A DNA stretch of 64,000 nt, from the NCBI GenBank assembly GCA_963932145.1, contig OZ010581.1:86029120-86093119 (forward strand), read 5' to 3'. Source of the DNA: Acanthosepion lycidas (lineage: Eukaryota > Mollusca > Cephalopoda > Sepiida > Sepiidae). The notes beneath the pieces were generated by a model, which saw only the letters and a list, made by a program, of their open reading frames with translations, searched no databases and was not told the origin of the DNA. Shown here in pieces: positions 1-11,534 of this stretch (position 1 is its first letter; the number at the start of each line of letters is the position of its first letter). A program made the position numbers and the translations under genes.

Positions 1-308
1 CGTTCGTGAGATAGGAACTGGAGGAGAATACGTTGACAACGACCTTCAATTCACGGTTTGACAGGAATTATTGTATTAGGTCAAACAATCGACCTGTAAT
101 ACCATAACCCTGGAACTTGCGAAGAAGGCCGGCATACCAAACCCTATCAAACGCTTTGGAGATGTCTAGGGCCACGGCTCGAGCTTCCCCGTTATTTTGA
201 AGAGCTTAGTAGATAGTTTCAGTGATGGCCGTACGCACATCAGCTGTAGATCGCGCAAAGCGGAAGCCATATTGCTTGTCTGAGATCAGATCATGGGATG
301 TAAGGTCG
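1..308 (-). pseudogene. Old Jockey/CR1-like LINE ORF2, RT domain (left piece)
   Basis: On the minus strand this reads as the middle of a non-LTR reverse transcriptase. Visible motifs are NDLTSHDLISDKQYGF, an RSTADV segment and DISKAFDRVW, which holds the first catalytic Asp of RT motif A. Two in-frame stops (after ITETIY and after LFDLIQ) show it is dead. It runs off the left edge of the window. Its upstream half lies at 36,993-38,246, and the two halves join precisely across a duplicated TTAA. The array in between is therefore an insertion. Jockey versus CR1 assignment is uncertain. Confidence 0.8.
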
Positions 309-312
309 TTAA
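309..312. repeat. TTAA target-site duplication, left copy
   Basis: TTAA here and at 36,989-36,992 bracket the whole insertion. With one copy removed, the old LINE reading frame resumes on the other side, apart from a 1-nt indel. A TTAA duplication is the known signature of piggyBac-type transposition. Confidence 0.75.
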
Positions 313-354
313 CTGTAGAAGTCAAGTGACTTACCTGCCAACATGGCTGCCTCC
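313..354. mobile_element. Left end of a TTAA-flanked (piggyBac-like) short element
   Basis: Begins CTGTAGAA directly after TTAA. The other end, 36,981-36,988, reads TTCAACAG before TTAA, so the ends are imperfect inverted repeats of the form CTGTWGAA. This 42-bp piece plus the 215-bp right piece and one 16-bp target copy would give an original element of about 273 bp. It is non-coding, as in a MITE. The LINE array is inserted within it. The piggyBac relationship is inferred only from the TTAA and short TIR. Confidence 0.6.
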
Positions 355-370
355 TTCTGTTTCCTTGTAA
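355..370. repeat. Junction motif J0 (left edge of array), diverged
   Basis: Reads TTCTGTTTCCTTGTAA, an imperfect copy of the 16-bp motif at the other junctions. It marks the 3' end of U1 against the flanking TTAA element and is read as the outer copy of the target-site duplication. Confidence 0.65.
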
Positions 371-1126
371 TTATTTAATTTATTGTACAAAAGTACAAAT
401 GCGGCACAAGGCCAAAAAATGGGGAAAGGAGGTAAGGATGGTCATCTTCTGTCTTAAATTTAAAACTTAGCTAGCCACAATCACTGACCCAAACATACCA
501 ACAATGTTCGTTTCAGCAAAACAACACATCCATTACATACCATTCTTACTACATCCACCAAAATTTCTCAGAGACTCTATGAAGTTCTAACTAGTCCCCA
601 TATATACAAATCATTGTCTGTGGGGGGAGGGGAATAAAATAACAACTAAAAACCCCAATGGAAATTTACAATGAATACAAAGCTATATACAAGAAACTAA
701 ACAAAACTTTTTGTTAGTAGTAAAACCCCCCCACAGCCCTAACTGTCGTAGAAACATCAGTTAACTGGAGGAAATCGATGCGAGACTTGAAAAAGAATAT
801 ATAAAATATTCGTACAATCCGTGCACTCGCTACAAACACACACTCAAACACAACAACAAATACGAAAGACACACTCGAAACGAAAGGCGCCCCGCATCCA
901 CCAGAGAACTGATATCACTAACCACCTAACGATGGGAGGGATGGGGAATTAAACAAAAGAAAAAAATAGGGTCAGAAATAAAAGGGGGGCCAATGAGCAT
1001 ACACACCCTAGCTAAGTTAAACTGGAAAAAAAAGAAAAAGGTAACTAAAACAAAACCGACCTAAACTATCCTATACATGGGAGGGGTTACCAATGTTCAC
1101 CCCAGTACTCCCAAAATCCTTAAAGC
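355..1126 (-). other. LINE U1 3' UTR
   Basis: About 770 bp without coding content. It contains G/C homopolymer tracts such as GGGGGGAGGGG near 622-633 and ends in AATAAA on the sense strand. It is conserved in all six units. Confidence 0.7.
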
Positions 1127-4111
1127 CTAACCGGCATCAAACAGCCACTCCAAGTCAGCACCTTTCACTCTGCAGAGACGCGCAAGACTCACCTACCTTT
1201 CGCTAAATTCCAATGGATGGAGTCGCTTCCTTTCCGTCCTGATCTTGACTTTAAGCTGATGCTTAAAGAACAAGATCAGTTGGGAAGAGGTAAACTTCTC
1301 GTCCCCATGAAATTCCTTCTGTCGCGTCGTCCATATCACGACTCGCATAACACCCAGTAAGCAAAGGAACACATAGTGCTCAGCCTTAGTCAACAGCGGT
1401 AATATATTGCTACAGACGGAACTAGCCTCGAGGACAAAGAACTTTCCGCGCAGCATGCGAACCATGAGATCTTCAACGAACTTGCACAACGGAACTACGA
1501 CACTACAACGAAAGAAGGCGTGACCTATGGTCTCCACCTCCCCACTGCAGCGAACGCAGTTTGGCGACTTTGCCAAACCCGCTGCGCGAAGTCTTTTGGC
1601 GACCCAGAGGGCCCCTCTAATCACCAGCCAGGTGAGTGATGCCTCAGGGTTAGTGAGACATTTCAACCCGGGAGTCCAAGGCCATATGCAGCGAGCCTCC
1701 CGCTTCGTCAGCCCGAGCTCGTCAATCAGATCATCTTGAACGTTCCCCCTAACACCTGATATAATGCCTTACGGGACAACGGCTGGACGTCAGAGAGGCC
1801 ATCCTTCGCCCGTAAGAGTCGCTTAAGGGCCAAGCGACATTCGTGAGAGAAAGAGCCCTCGCCTCGAGGATTACGGCCGACCTCCTCCTCACACGAGCGC
1901 ACATTTCTCAAGGATGGAAAATGTTTATGGACGTCTTCCTTCCAGAATTCGCCGTTCTCATCCAGTTGCATACACATCCGGTCTAGATAAGTAATTCGAA
2001 GCGTATGTCGACGAGTCTCAACGCAAGGCACCCCCAGACCGCCATCAGAGGGATGGAGGTAACAGATCTCGCGACTAACCATGGCGGCCCTGCCTCTCCA
2101 CAAGAAGGAGAACAAGAGCCTTACTAACGCCAATAAAGTGTTAGACGGGAGTGGAAGCACGGAGAGTCGGTAAAGGAGAATCGGGTAGATATGCGAGGCA
2201 CATACTTCCGCCCTCCCCTTCAAGGAAAGATTCCTCCGAGTCCACAGACGAACTGCGAGCTCGGCCTTCTCTTGCACCTCCGACCAATTCATTTCCAACA
2301 AGAGGTCGGGACCGAACCAGACGCCGAGTATCTTGACCGGCCCGTCCGTCCAGAGGAAAGGTCCGGGAAGAGAAACTCCCCTCCACGAACCCAACCGCAA
2401 GCCAACAGACTTATCGCGGTTGATCCTGGCCCCCGTCACCATCTCATAACCCTTGATTTCTTTGCCGACTTCGTTAATTTCGGCCCTACTCGACACCAGA
2501 ACCGAAACGTCATCAGCATAGGCGGAGTACCTGGCCGAGGTGGTAGCACCAGGTAAGGAAATTCCGCGAAGGACCGGATTCGTCTTCAACTTACGCAGGA
2601 AAGGTTCCAGCGCAAGAACGTAAAGCAATGGAGACAGCGGACAACCTTAACGAATGGAGCGAGACAAAATGAAAGGCTTCGATCTTACCCTATTCACTTC
2701 TACCAGCGCACCGGCGGACGCATACAGCAGTCGGATCCAAGTGCGAAAGTGCGGCCCGAAACCGGCGGCCGAAAGGACAGCCTCCAGAAATCGATGGTCA
2801 ACCCTATCGAAAGCCTTGGACTGATCTAAATTGATCAGCGCGGCATCACTGTCGACTTTCTCGATGATCAAGCGTACCAAATGAAGGTTGTCCTGAATCG
2901 TCCTGACCTTCACAGCACAAGTCTGCTCGGGGCCAATCAGACTAGAGAGGACAACCTGCAAACGGTCAGCTAAGACCTTGGCTAAAATCTTCAAATCTGT
3001 ATTTAACATCGTCAAAGGCCGATAATTATCTACCCCATCCCCACCGTCTTTCTTCTTGCGAAGCAACTTGATCACACCCCTGGTGAAGCGTTGAGGAATA
3101 GACCCCTGCCTCATCCAGTTGTTGAAAATCAGTGCCAGCAAGGGGACAAAGACGGGCAACTCCCTCAAGTACATTTCATACGGATGACCATCTAATCCCG
3201 GAGTCTTGTCCAGGCCAACCTGCTTCAGCACATCCCAGTTTGGATTTCAAAACACCCCACCACTTATTCCCAACCACAGCCCCCGACAATTCCCGCTGTA
3301 ACATTAGTAAAAGCTGGTCCCGGAAATCTTGCTCACCAAATAATGATGAGTTTAATTTCCAACAACCAGCCATCCTAACCCTAGGCTTAGCTAAGTTTAC
3401 CCGAACCCGGACAAGCCTATGATCCGAGTAAACTATATAATGGAAACTTGGACATTCTAAGAGCCCTACTTCGACTCTCTTAACTAGAACTCGGTCGATG
3501 TAGCTTGCGCTGACCACCGTATCCGAGCTGCCGCCCCTAGTCCAAGTCCACGCTACCTCCCGGGGGTGCTCATTTCGATACTTATCGACGAGATCAAACC
3601 CGTCGATGAAGGCCCGAAACGATTTCACTTCCGGATTGTTAGTACCCGGTTTTTGCCCTATGCGATCTATATCGGGATCAAGGACGGCGTTCCAATCACC
3701 CGCTAAAACTACCAAACGAGAAGTCCTCAAAAACGGCTAGATCTGCCGAAACAAACCAGGCTGCTGAGTGTGGTCATTGGGTGCATAAACCCCAATGAGA
3801 CGAAGAGCTTTCTCCTTTATGGTAATATCCAGCACGCAAAGCCTGCCCGCCGGATCCGCGAAGACAAGAGCACACACCGCATCCAGAGACTTGCTCACCA
3901 GCCAGGAAACACCCCTCGAGCGTCCATCAAAACATGCTGAATAGAGGACGAACCTCTTAGACAGAATGTCTTCATAATCGCGAGATAAAAACCGGGTCTC
4001 CTGCACGCAACATACATCCCCCCCGAGGCGCTGAAGATCGCGATCGAGCCTCGCCCTTCGAGACTCCGACCTCAGGCCCCGGACATTTAGACTTGCTAAC
4101 CAGAGAGCCAT
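1127..4111 (-). pseudogene. LINE U1 ORF2 (endonuclease-RT), multiply broken
   Basis: Would encode the APE endonuclease, RT and C-terminal zinc-finger protein. Starts MALWLASLNVRG at 4111. Defects visible: a stop near 3731-3736; loss of ~485 bp around 3230, where the text jumps from the RT N-terminal part to the post-endonuclease linker; an in-frame TAA at 2647-2649 immediately before GCPLSP (CAG in U4-U6); frame loss near 1726, where the reading frame after QVLGG is interrupted; and a TGG-to-TAG stop at ~1193 shared with U2. It cannot make a working protein. Confidence 0.9.
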
Positions 4112-4119
4112 TGAAAGAC

Positions 4120-6230
4120 CTAATTAGGGTTGAGACACCGGTTTGAACATTGTCGGGGTAAGGATACCGACAGCCTCTCCCAACGACCCGTGGCCCATCT
4201 CATTGTTGATGGAGCCAGGGAAAAGTCAGTTTTAAAGCCCTGTAAAGGGAGGGGTGAACTAAAACTGGGACCCTCCCTGCACAAAATTTTTTTCAAATAA
4301 TTCAGCTTCTCGCTCTCGGTGATGGCAATAGGAGGAGATATTTTATAGGAAGAAATTGCCTCCTCCAACATAGCCCATGCCTGACGAGCTCCAGTCCCTG
4401 TTTTCATAACCGTGAGTACTCTCCGGGCATTGGGAAAATTGAGAGGGTCTTCGACCTCTTTGTCTCCGAAGTGCCTAATTGAAAGCAGGTACTTCAAATC
4501 TTTTATACGATTCCCGTAGTCTTTGGCTCTTTCTGCCTGGGCCGGGGAAATCCTACAGGTATCCTTCCCTGTGTGAAAAAGCTGTTTTCCTGTTTTTTTC
4601 TTTCTTTCTTTTGAGTCCTGGGAAGGACTTCTTTGCTTTTTTGTTGCGGGAGGGGGCATTTCAGGGTTTTTAATGGGGGAAGGACTGGGAGTATGCAGAG
4701 GGGTATAATGGGATCTATGTTTGTACGGGCTGGGATCTCTACGGAGGGGAGTAGTTTTGACGGGTGATGGTAAAGGGGTGGATTGTTTCTGTGGGGAAGA
4801 ATTTTTTGGGGTCGCAGGTGGGGACAAGGAAGAAGGCAATGAGGAAGCGCTTTTCTTTGACTGCGATTTCCTCTGCTTGTCCAATTTATCCTTCAGTTGT
4901 TTTATCTTCTCGGTTTTAGTATAACCTGGATCATATTTTTTTTGTTTTTCTTTGAAGATCTCGTCAGAGACCGGGGCATCGCCCTTAACGTTGACAGAGG
5001 GAGTGGGGCTGTGCGTGTCATTTTTCCTTGGAGCTTCATTGGACTGAGGCCCCGCTGTCTGGCGCTTCCCTCTGGCCTTACCAGCAACCAGCCATTCCCC
5101 CTCCCCTTCTCCACAACTGCACTAACAGCGGGCGAAGGCTCTTCGGGGAATGTGGCCTTTGTGCCAACCGGAGGTTTATCCGACCCGGCCCCGGAAGCTG
5201 GCTTGCCCATTACAGGCGAGACGGAAGGCAACGACGCGGTCAGAGAGGGATCTTGGTCGACTGGCACTTGACTTCCAGAGGCCTTCTTCTCTGGGCAGGA
5301 AGAGGAGAGGTGACCAGTCTCTCCACACTTCCAACACACCGGTTTGTGGCCGGTCACAATGACCGGCAGTTTCATGTGCCCTACTACCAGACAGTTGGGG
5401 ATGGAGCGGAAGGCCTGTTCGTTCAGCATTATCTCGAAGCTCCACCCCCCTTTCAGGCTATCGCAAGAAGCACCCAAGATCTCGCCGTACTGCGATAGGA
5501 ACGCAGCCAGGTGCTCTCCGATAACCTGAGGAGGGACCTCGTATATTGCTACGCTGGTCCTTCTTCGCCCTTCATACTCCGTGCGCAGTATGTAATCTTT
5601 TGTGATTAAATCACGACTTGAAATCGCCACACAATCTTCAGCAGTGGGTAGCAATACGTCCCACATGAAAAATTTCGCTCCCTTAACAATTCTAAGGGGC
5701 TTGAACCCCAGGGACTCCAGTGATTTTAACACTGTGTCTTTTGTCGAGCGACAAATTTTGCGCGAACGCTTGTCCACGACAAAGACCGACACAATTCTTT
5801 TCTCAATTTTTCTCAATTCTTGGGCGTCTTCCAAGAGTCCACCTTCCACGACAAGGTGAGCGTAACTCTTGGCCCGCTCCAAGAACTCCGCAACATTGAT
5901 TATGCAACTCGGTGGGGACGACCAACAAGAGGGCAATTCCCCGGCCTCTGCATTCTTATTCTTTTCAACTTCATTTGGTCTTTTCTCGCTTTCCTTAATT
6001 GGAAGGAATTCGTTCTTTTTTTCTTCTGATGACGCCGCAGCTTTTTTAAGAATATCCAACATCTCTTCATTTGTTGGAACAAGAAAAGGGTACTCGTTAG
6101 TATCATTTTTGTCTGGTGTTTTTTTTTTTATACTAAACAAATGCTTTTTCGTCGTTTTCTTAAAATCCGGGATTACCGGCTTCTTTTTTTTAATTAGGAA
6201 GGACGGCACTACTCTTAATTTTTTTTCCAT
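4120..6230 (-). pseudogene. LINE U1 ORF1 (zinc-knuckle RNA-binding protein), frameshifted
   Basis: Starts MEKKLRVVPSF at 6230 and keeps the frame through the CCHC knuckle CWKCGETGHLSSSC. It loses the frame near 5105, where a C-tract is one base short relative to U4. A 26-bp deletion near 4213 and an extra T in the T-tract near 4290 disturb the C-terminal part further. For domain layout see the intact U4 copy. Confidence 0.9.
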
Positions 6231-8037
6231 TTTTTACAGAAGGAGAAGGGGAGGGTTGATAGGAAAAAAGGGAAGGGGAGGGAAGGCAGGAGAAAAGTGA
6301 AGAGAAGGGGGGTAAAAAGTAAATAAAAGCGATACTAATTTAAACTAGTAAAAAAAAAAAAATTGGGGTGAGTAAATAAAATTTCGCTTATCCGCGAAAC
6401 AAATTTAAATAAGACAAAAGGACGTAAAAAAATTAAAGACGAAAAAGGTTCGCCTAAGCAATTAACAACTTTAAACAAATAAAAACGCAAAACAAATAGA
6501 CGTAAGACAGACGAAAAAACGTGAACAAAGTTCACAAAAACGAAGAAAGAACAATAAATTAAAAGGACTACAGACAAGAAAGCAACAAATTACACAATAA
6601 AAAGAAAAATTTTAAACGAAAAATTAAGAGAACACGCAATACAAAATAAAATACGAAACTAAAAGCGTAACAATTTACAATATGGCTGCCGATAAAAACC
6701 GGTCAACCCAAAAACAAAAACGTTCAATAAGCAAATAAAAACACAGAAATTAACAAATTAAACACAAAAAACAAATATTAAACACACGTAATTAACAGAT
6801 AAAACGCAAAACTTTTACAGAAATTTAAATGAAAAACACAGAAATAATTAACACGTAATAAACAAAAAAAAGGTTGGACGAGAAACGTAAAGACGAAAAA
6901 TAAACAGATAAACTCCGGGGTGTGAACACGGAAAGAAAATAAATTTAAAATATGAAAAATAAAACGTAAAAAAAATCAAAAAGTTAAATAGTAAAGGAAT
7001 AAATAAAAGCAAAAAATGAAGTAACTGTAAAAAAATAGGGTAAGGAATTAAAAACGGAAAAAATCAAAAATTTAAACAATAGTCAAAAATAAAAACGAAC
7101 GTTAGAAAAATGAAAAATTTAACAAAAAAGGTCAAAAAACGACGTTAGAAAAACGGTAAAATTAAATCAAAACTTAACTAAAATAAAGGCAGTCAAAAGT
7201 TCAATCTACTTAATCCAGACAGAAATATGTCTCACAAGGTCAGACAAGAAAAAAGAAGAGAAAACCTTCTGGTTTCTTGTCATTATTTATTGTACAAAAA
7301 GTACAAATGTGGCACATGGCCAAAAATTGAGGAAAGGGGGCAAGGATGGTCATCTTCTGTCTTAACTTTTAAACTTAGCTAGCCGCAATCACTGACCCAA
7401 ACATACAAACAATGTTCCTTTCACCAAAACGACACATCCATTACATACCATTCTTACTACATCCACCAAAATTCCTCAGAGACTCTATGAAGTTCTAACT
7501 AGTCCCCATATATACAAATCATTGTCTGTGGGGGGAGGGGAATAAAATAACAACTAAAAACCCCAATGAAAATTTACAATGAATACAAAACTATATACAA
7601 GAAACTAAACAAAACTTTTTGTTAGTAGTAAAACCCCCACAGCCCTAACTGTGGTAGAAACATCAGTTAACTGGACGAAATCAATGCGGGACTTGAAAAA
7701 AATATATAAAACATTCGTACAAACCATGCACTCGCTACAAACACACACTCAATCAGACACAACGACAAATACGAAAGACACACTCGAAACGAAAAGCGCC
7801 CCGCACCCACCAGAGAACTGATATCACTAACCACCTAACGATGGGAGGGATGGGGAATTAAACAAAAGAAAAAAAATCGGGTCAGAAATAAAAGTGGGGT
7901 CCAATGAGCATACATACCCTAGCTAAGTTAAACTGGAAAAAAAAGAAAAAGTTAACTAAAACAAGACCGACCTAAACTAACCTATATAAGGGAGGGGTTA
8001 CCAATGTTCACCCCAGTAATTCCAAAATCCTTAATGC
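6231..8037 (-). other. U1 5' UTR, junction, U2 3' UTR
   Basis: 6231-7267 is the ~1-kb leader of U1, pyrimidine-rich on the sense strand (A-rich as printed). 7268-7283 is the junction motif. 7284-8037 is the U2 3' UTR. No further ORF is credible. A conserved ATATGGCTGCCGATAAAAAC block sits near 6680 in the leader. Confidence 0.75.
7268..7283. repeat. Junction motif J1 between U1 and U2
   Basis: Exact TTCTGGTTTCTTGTCA between the 5' end of U1 and the 3' end of U2. The preceding CC (7266-7267) is shared with most full-length junctions, so the duplicated target may be 18 bp. Confidence 0.8.
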
Positions 8038-11000
8038 CTAACCGGCATCAAACAGCCACTCCAAGTCAGCACCTTTCACTCTGCAGAGACGCGCAAGACT
8101 CACCTACCTTTCGCTAAATTCCAATGGATGGAGTCGCTTCCTTTCCGTCCTGATCTTGACTTTAAGCTGATGCTTGAAGAACAAGATCAGTTGGGAAGAG
8201 GTAAACTTCTCGTCCCCATGAAATTCCTTCTGTCGCGTCGTCCATATCACGACTCGCATAACACCCAGTAAGCAAAGAAACACATAGTGCTCAGCCTTAG
8301 TCAACGGCGGTACTATATTGCTACAGACGGAACTGGCCTCGAGGACAAAGAACTTTCCGCGCAGCATGCGAACCATGAGATCTTCAACGAACTTGCACAA
8401 CGGAACTACGACCCTACATTGAAAGAAGGCGTGACCTATGGTCTCGACCTCCCCACTGCAGCGAACGCAGTTTGGCGACTTTGCCAAACCCGCTGCGCGA
8501 AGTCTTTTGGCGACCCAGAGGGCCCCTCGAATCACCAGCCAGGTGAGTGATGCCTCGGGGTTGGTGAGACATTTCAACCCGGGCGCCCAAGGCCATATGC
8601 AGCGAGCCTCCCGCTCCGTCAGCCCGAGCTCGTCAATCAGATCATCTTGAACGTTCCCCCTCACTAACACCTGATATAATGCCTTACGGGACAACGGCTG
8701 GACGTCGGAGAGGCGATCCTTCGCCCGTAAGCGACGCTTGAGGGCCAAGCGACATTCGTGATAGAAAGAGCCCTCGCCTCGAGGATTACGGCCGACCTCC
8801 TCCTCACACGAGCGCAGATTTTTCAAGGATGGAAAATGTTTATGGGCGTCTTCCTTCCAGAATTCGCCGTTCTCATCCTGTTGCATACACATCCGGTCTA
8901 GATAAGTAATGCGAAGCGTATGTCGACGAGTCTCAACGCAAAGCACCCCTAGACCGCCATCAGAGGGATGGAGGTAACAGATCTCGCGACTAACCATGGC
9001 GGCCCTGCCTCCCCACAAGAAGGAGAACAGGAGCCTTACTAACGCCAATAAAGTGTTAGACGGGAGTGGAAGCACGGAGAGTCGGTAAAGGAGAATCGGG
9101 TAGATGTGCGAGCCACATACTTCCGCCCTCCCCTTCAAGGAAAGATTCCTCCGAGTCCACAGACGAACTGCGAGCCCGGCCTTCTCTTGCACCTCCGACC
9201 AATTCATTTCCAACAAGAGGTCGGGACCGAACCAGACGCCGAGTATCTTGACCGGCCCGTCCGTCCAGAGGAAAGGTCCGGGAAGAGAAACTCCCCTCCA
9301 CGAACCCAACCGCAAGCCAACAGACTTATCGCGGTTGATCCTGGCCCCCGTCACCATCTCATAACCCCTGATTTCTTTGCCGACTTCGTTAATTTCGGCC
9401 CTACTCGACACCAGAACCGAAACGTCATCAGCATAGGCGGAGTACCTGGCCGAGGTGGTAGCACCAGGTAAGGAAATTCCGCGAAGGACCGGATTCGTCT
9501 TCAACTTACGCAGGAAAGGTTCCAGCGCAAGAACGTAAAGCAATGGAGACAGCGGACAACCTTAACGAATGGAGCGAGACAAAATGAAAGGCTTCGATCT
9601 TACCCCATTCACTTCCACCAGCGCACCGGGGGACGCATACAGCAGTCGGATCCAAGTGCGAAAGTGCGGCCCGAAACCGGCGGCCGAAAGGACAGCCTCC
9701 AGAAATCGATGGTCAACCCTATCGAAAGCCTTGGACTGATCTAAATTGATCAGCGCGGCATCACTGTCGACTTTCTCGATGATCAAGCGTACCAAATGAA
9801 GGTTGTCCTGAATAGTCCTGCCCTTCACAGCACAAGTCTGCTCGGGGCCAATCAGACTAGAGAGGACAACCTGCAAACGGTCAGCTAAGACCTTGGCTAA
9901 AATCTTCAACTCTGTATTTAACATCGTCAAAGGCCGATAATTATCTACCCCATCCCCACCGTCTTTCTTCTTGCGAAGGAACTTGATCACACCCCTGGTG
10001 AAGCGTTGAGGAATAGACCCCTGGTGAAGCGTTGAGGAATAGACCCCTGCCTCATCCAGTTGTTGAAAATCAGTGCCAGCAAGGGAACAAAGACGGGCGA
10101 CTGCCTCAAGTACATTTCGTAGGGAAGACCATCTAATCCCGGAGTCTTGTCCAGGGCAACCAGCTTCAGCGCATCCCAGATCTCAGACTCTGTTATGGGC
10201 CCCTCGCACCTAGCCGCTTCAGCCTCCTTAAGGGGGGGAAAGTCGGCTAAATAGGCATCGAACTGAGCAGGGCTCAGACCGGGCTCCCTGGTAAAAAGTT
10301 CCTGAAAGTAATCACGAAAAGCCTCACAAATGCCCGCGTCTGTAGTCACAGTCCGCTTGTCCGGCAATGTGATGCGATCGATATGCCGACTAGATGCCCT
10401 ACAGGCTTCCTCTGAACGCAATGAAGCGGCCATATTCGTCGCCTCGCAAGACATTCTTTTTATCCTAGCCCTAACTACTAGAGCTTGATCCTTCTTGATA
10501 AGCAAGGAGGCCATCTCCGCCTTAGCTAAGGCTACGTCCCCACTCTTACGTGATTTGATCGCCCGATCTACTTTGTCTTCTAGAGACTTTTGCGCTGCTA
10601 GCCTAGCTACGTTGAGTCGTCGACTATAATCAGCAGCAAAAGACCTAAGTTTGGATTTCAAAGCACCCCACCACTTATTCCCAACCACAGCCCCCGACAA
10701 TTCCCGCTGTAACATTAGTAAAAGCTGGTCCCGGAAATCTTGCTCACCAAATAATGATGAGTTTAATTTCCAATAACCAGCCATCCTAACCCTAGGCTTA
10801 GCTAAGTTTACCCGAACCCGGACAAGCCTATGATCCGAGTAAACTATATAATGGAAACTTGGACATTCTAAGAGCCCTACTTCGACTCTCTTAACTAGAA
10901 CTCGGTCGATGTAGCTTGCGCTGACCACCGTATCCGAGCTGCCGCCCCTAGTCCAAGTCCACGCTACCTCCCGGGGGTGCTCATTTCGATACTTATCGAC

Positions 11001-11522
11001 GAGATCAAACCCGTCGATGAAGGCCCGAAACGATTTCACTTCCGGATTGTTAGTACCCGGTTTTTGCCCTATGCGATCTATATCGGGATCAAGGACGGCG
11101 TTCTAATCACCCGCTAAAACTACCGAACGAGAAGTCCTCAAAAACGGCTCTATCTGCCGAAACAAACCAGGCTGCTGAGTGTGGCCATTGGGCGCATAAA
11201 CCCCAATGAGACGAAGAGCTTTCTCCTTTATGGTAATATCCAGCACGCAAAGCCTGCCCGCCGGATCCGCGAAAACAAGAGCACACACCGCATCTAGAGA
11301 CTTGCTCACCAGCCAGGAAACACCCCTCGAGCGTCCATCAAAACATGCTGAATAGAGGACGAACCTCTTAGACAGAATGTCTTCATAATCGCGAGATAAA
11401 AACCGGGTCTCCTGCACGCAACATACATCCACCCCGAGGCGCTGAAGATCGCGATCGAGCCTCGCCCTTCGAGACTCCGACCTCAGGCCCCGGACATTCA
11501 GACTTGCTAACCAGAGAGCCAT
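8038..11522 (-). pseudogene. LINE U2 ORF2 (endonuclease-RT), multiply broken
   Basis: Starts MALWLASLNVRG at 11,522. Four defects are visible. The Trp of the endonuclease motif GDWNAVLD is a TAG near 11,103. A 26-bp perfect tandem duplication (9992-10,017 and 10,018-10,043) shifts the frame inside the RT. A TAA at 9562-9564 precedes GCPLSP, and a TAG near 8104 removes the last ~20-25 residues. The last two are shared with U1. RT motif YADD and the C-terminal zinc finger are otherwise preserved. Confidence 0.92.
9992..10043. repeat. 26-bp tandem duplication in U2 ORF2
   Basis: A 26-bp stretch beginning CCCCTGGTGAAGC occurs twice back to back here and once in every other unit. It shifts the RT reading frame and is private to U2. 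Confidence 0.9.
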
Positions 11523-11534
11523 TATTAGACCTGA

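Larger units (their letters stand above)
355..7267 (-). mobile_element. LINE unit U1 (full-length structure, defective)
   Basis: Leftmost unit. Minus-strand order is 5' UTR (7267-6231), ORF1 (6230-4120), ORF2 (4111-1127) and 3' UTR (1126-355). It is about 600 bp shorter than U4, mainly because of a ~485-bp deletion in ORF2 near 3230 and a shortened 5'-UTR block near 6300. Both ORFs are broken. Confidence 0.9.

Noticed and set aside
1527..2556. Plus-strand open frames across the LINE ORF2 regions, repeated in every unit
   Set aside because: They mirror the true minus-strand ORF2 codons, have no recognisable domain, and recur only because the units are repeats.
5869..6300. 143-codon plus-strand frame with Phe-rich hydrophobic stretches opposite ORF1, suggestive of a membrane protein
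   Set aside because: The Phe runs are the complement of Lys/Glu codons of ORF1. No independent evidence of a gene.
6335..7230. Small Phe/Tyr-rich minus-strand frames in the 5' UTR
   Set aside because: Low-complexity T-rich leader sequence; frames are not conserved between units.
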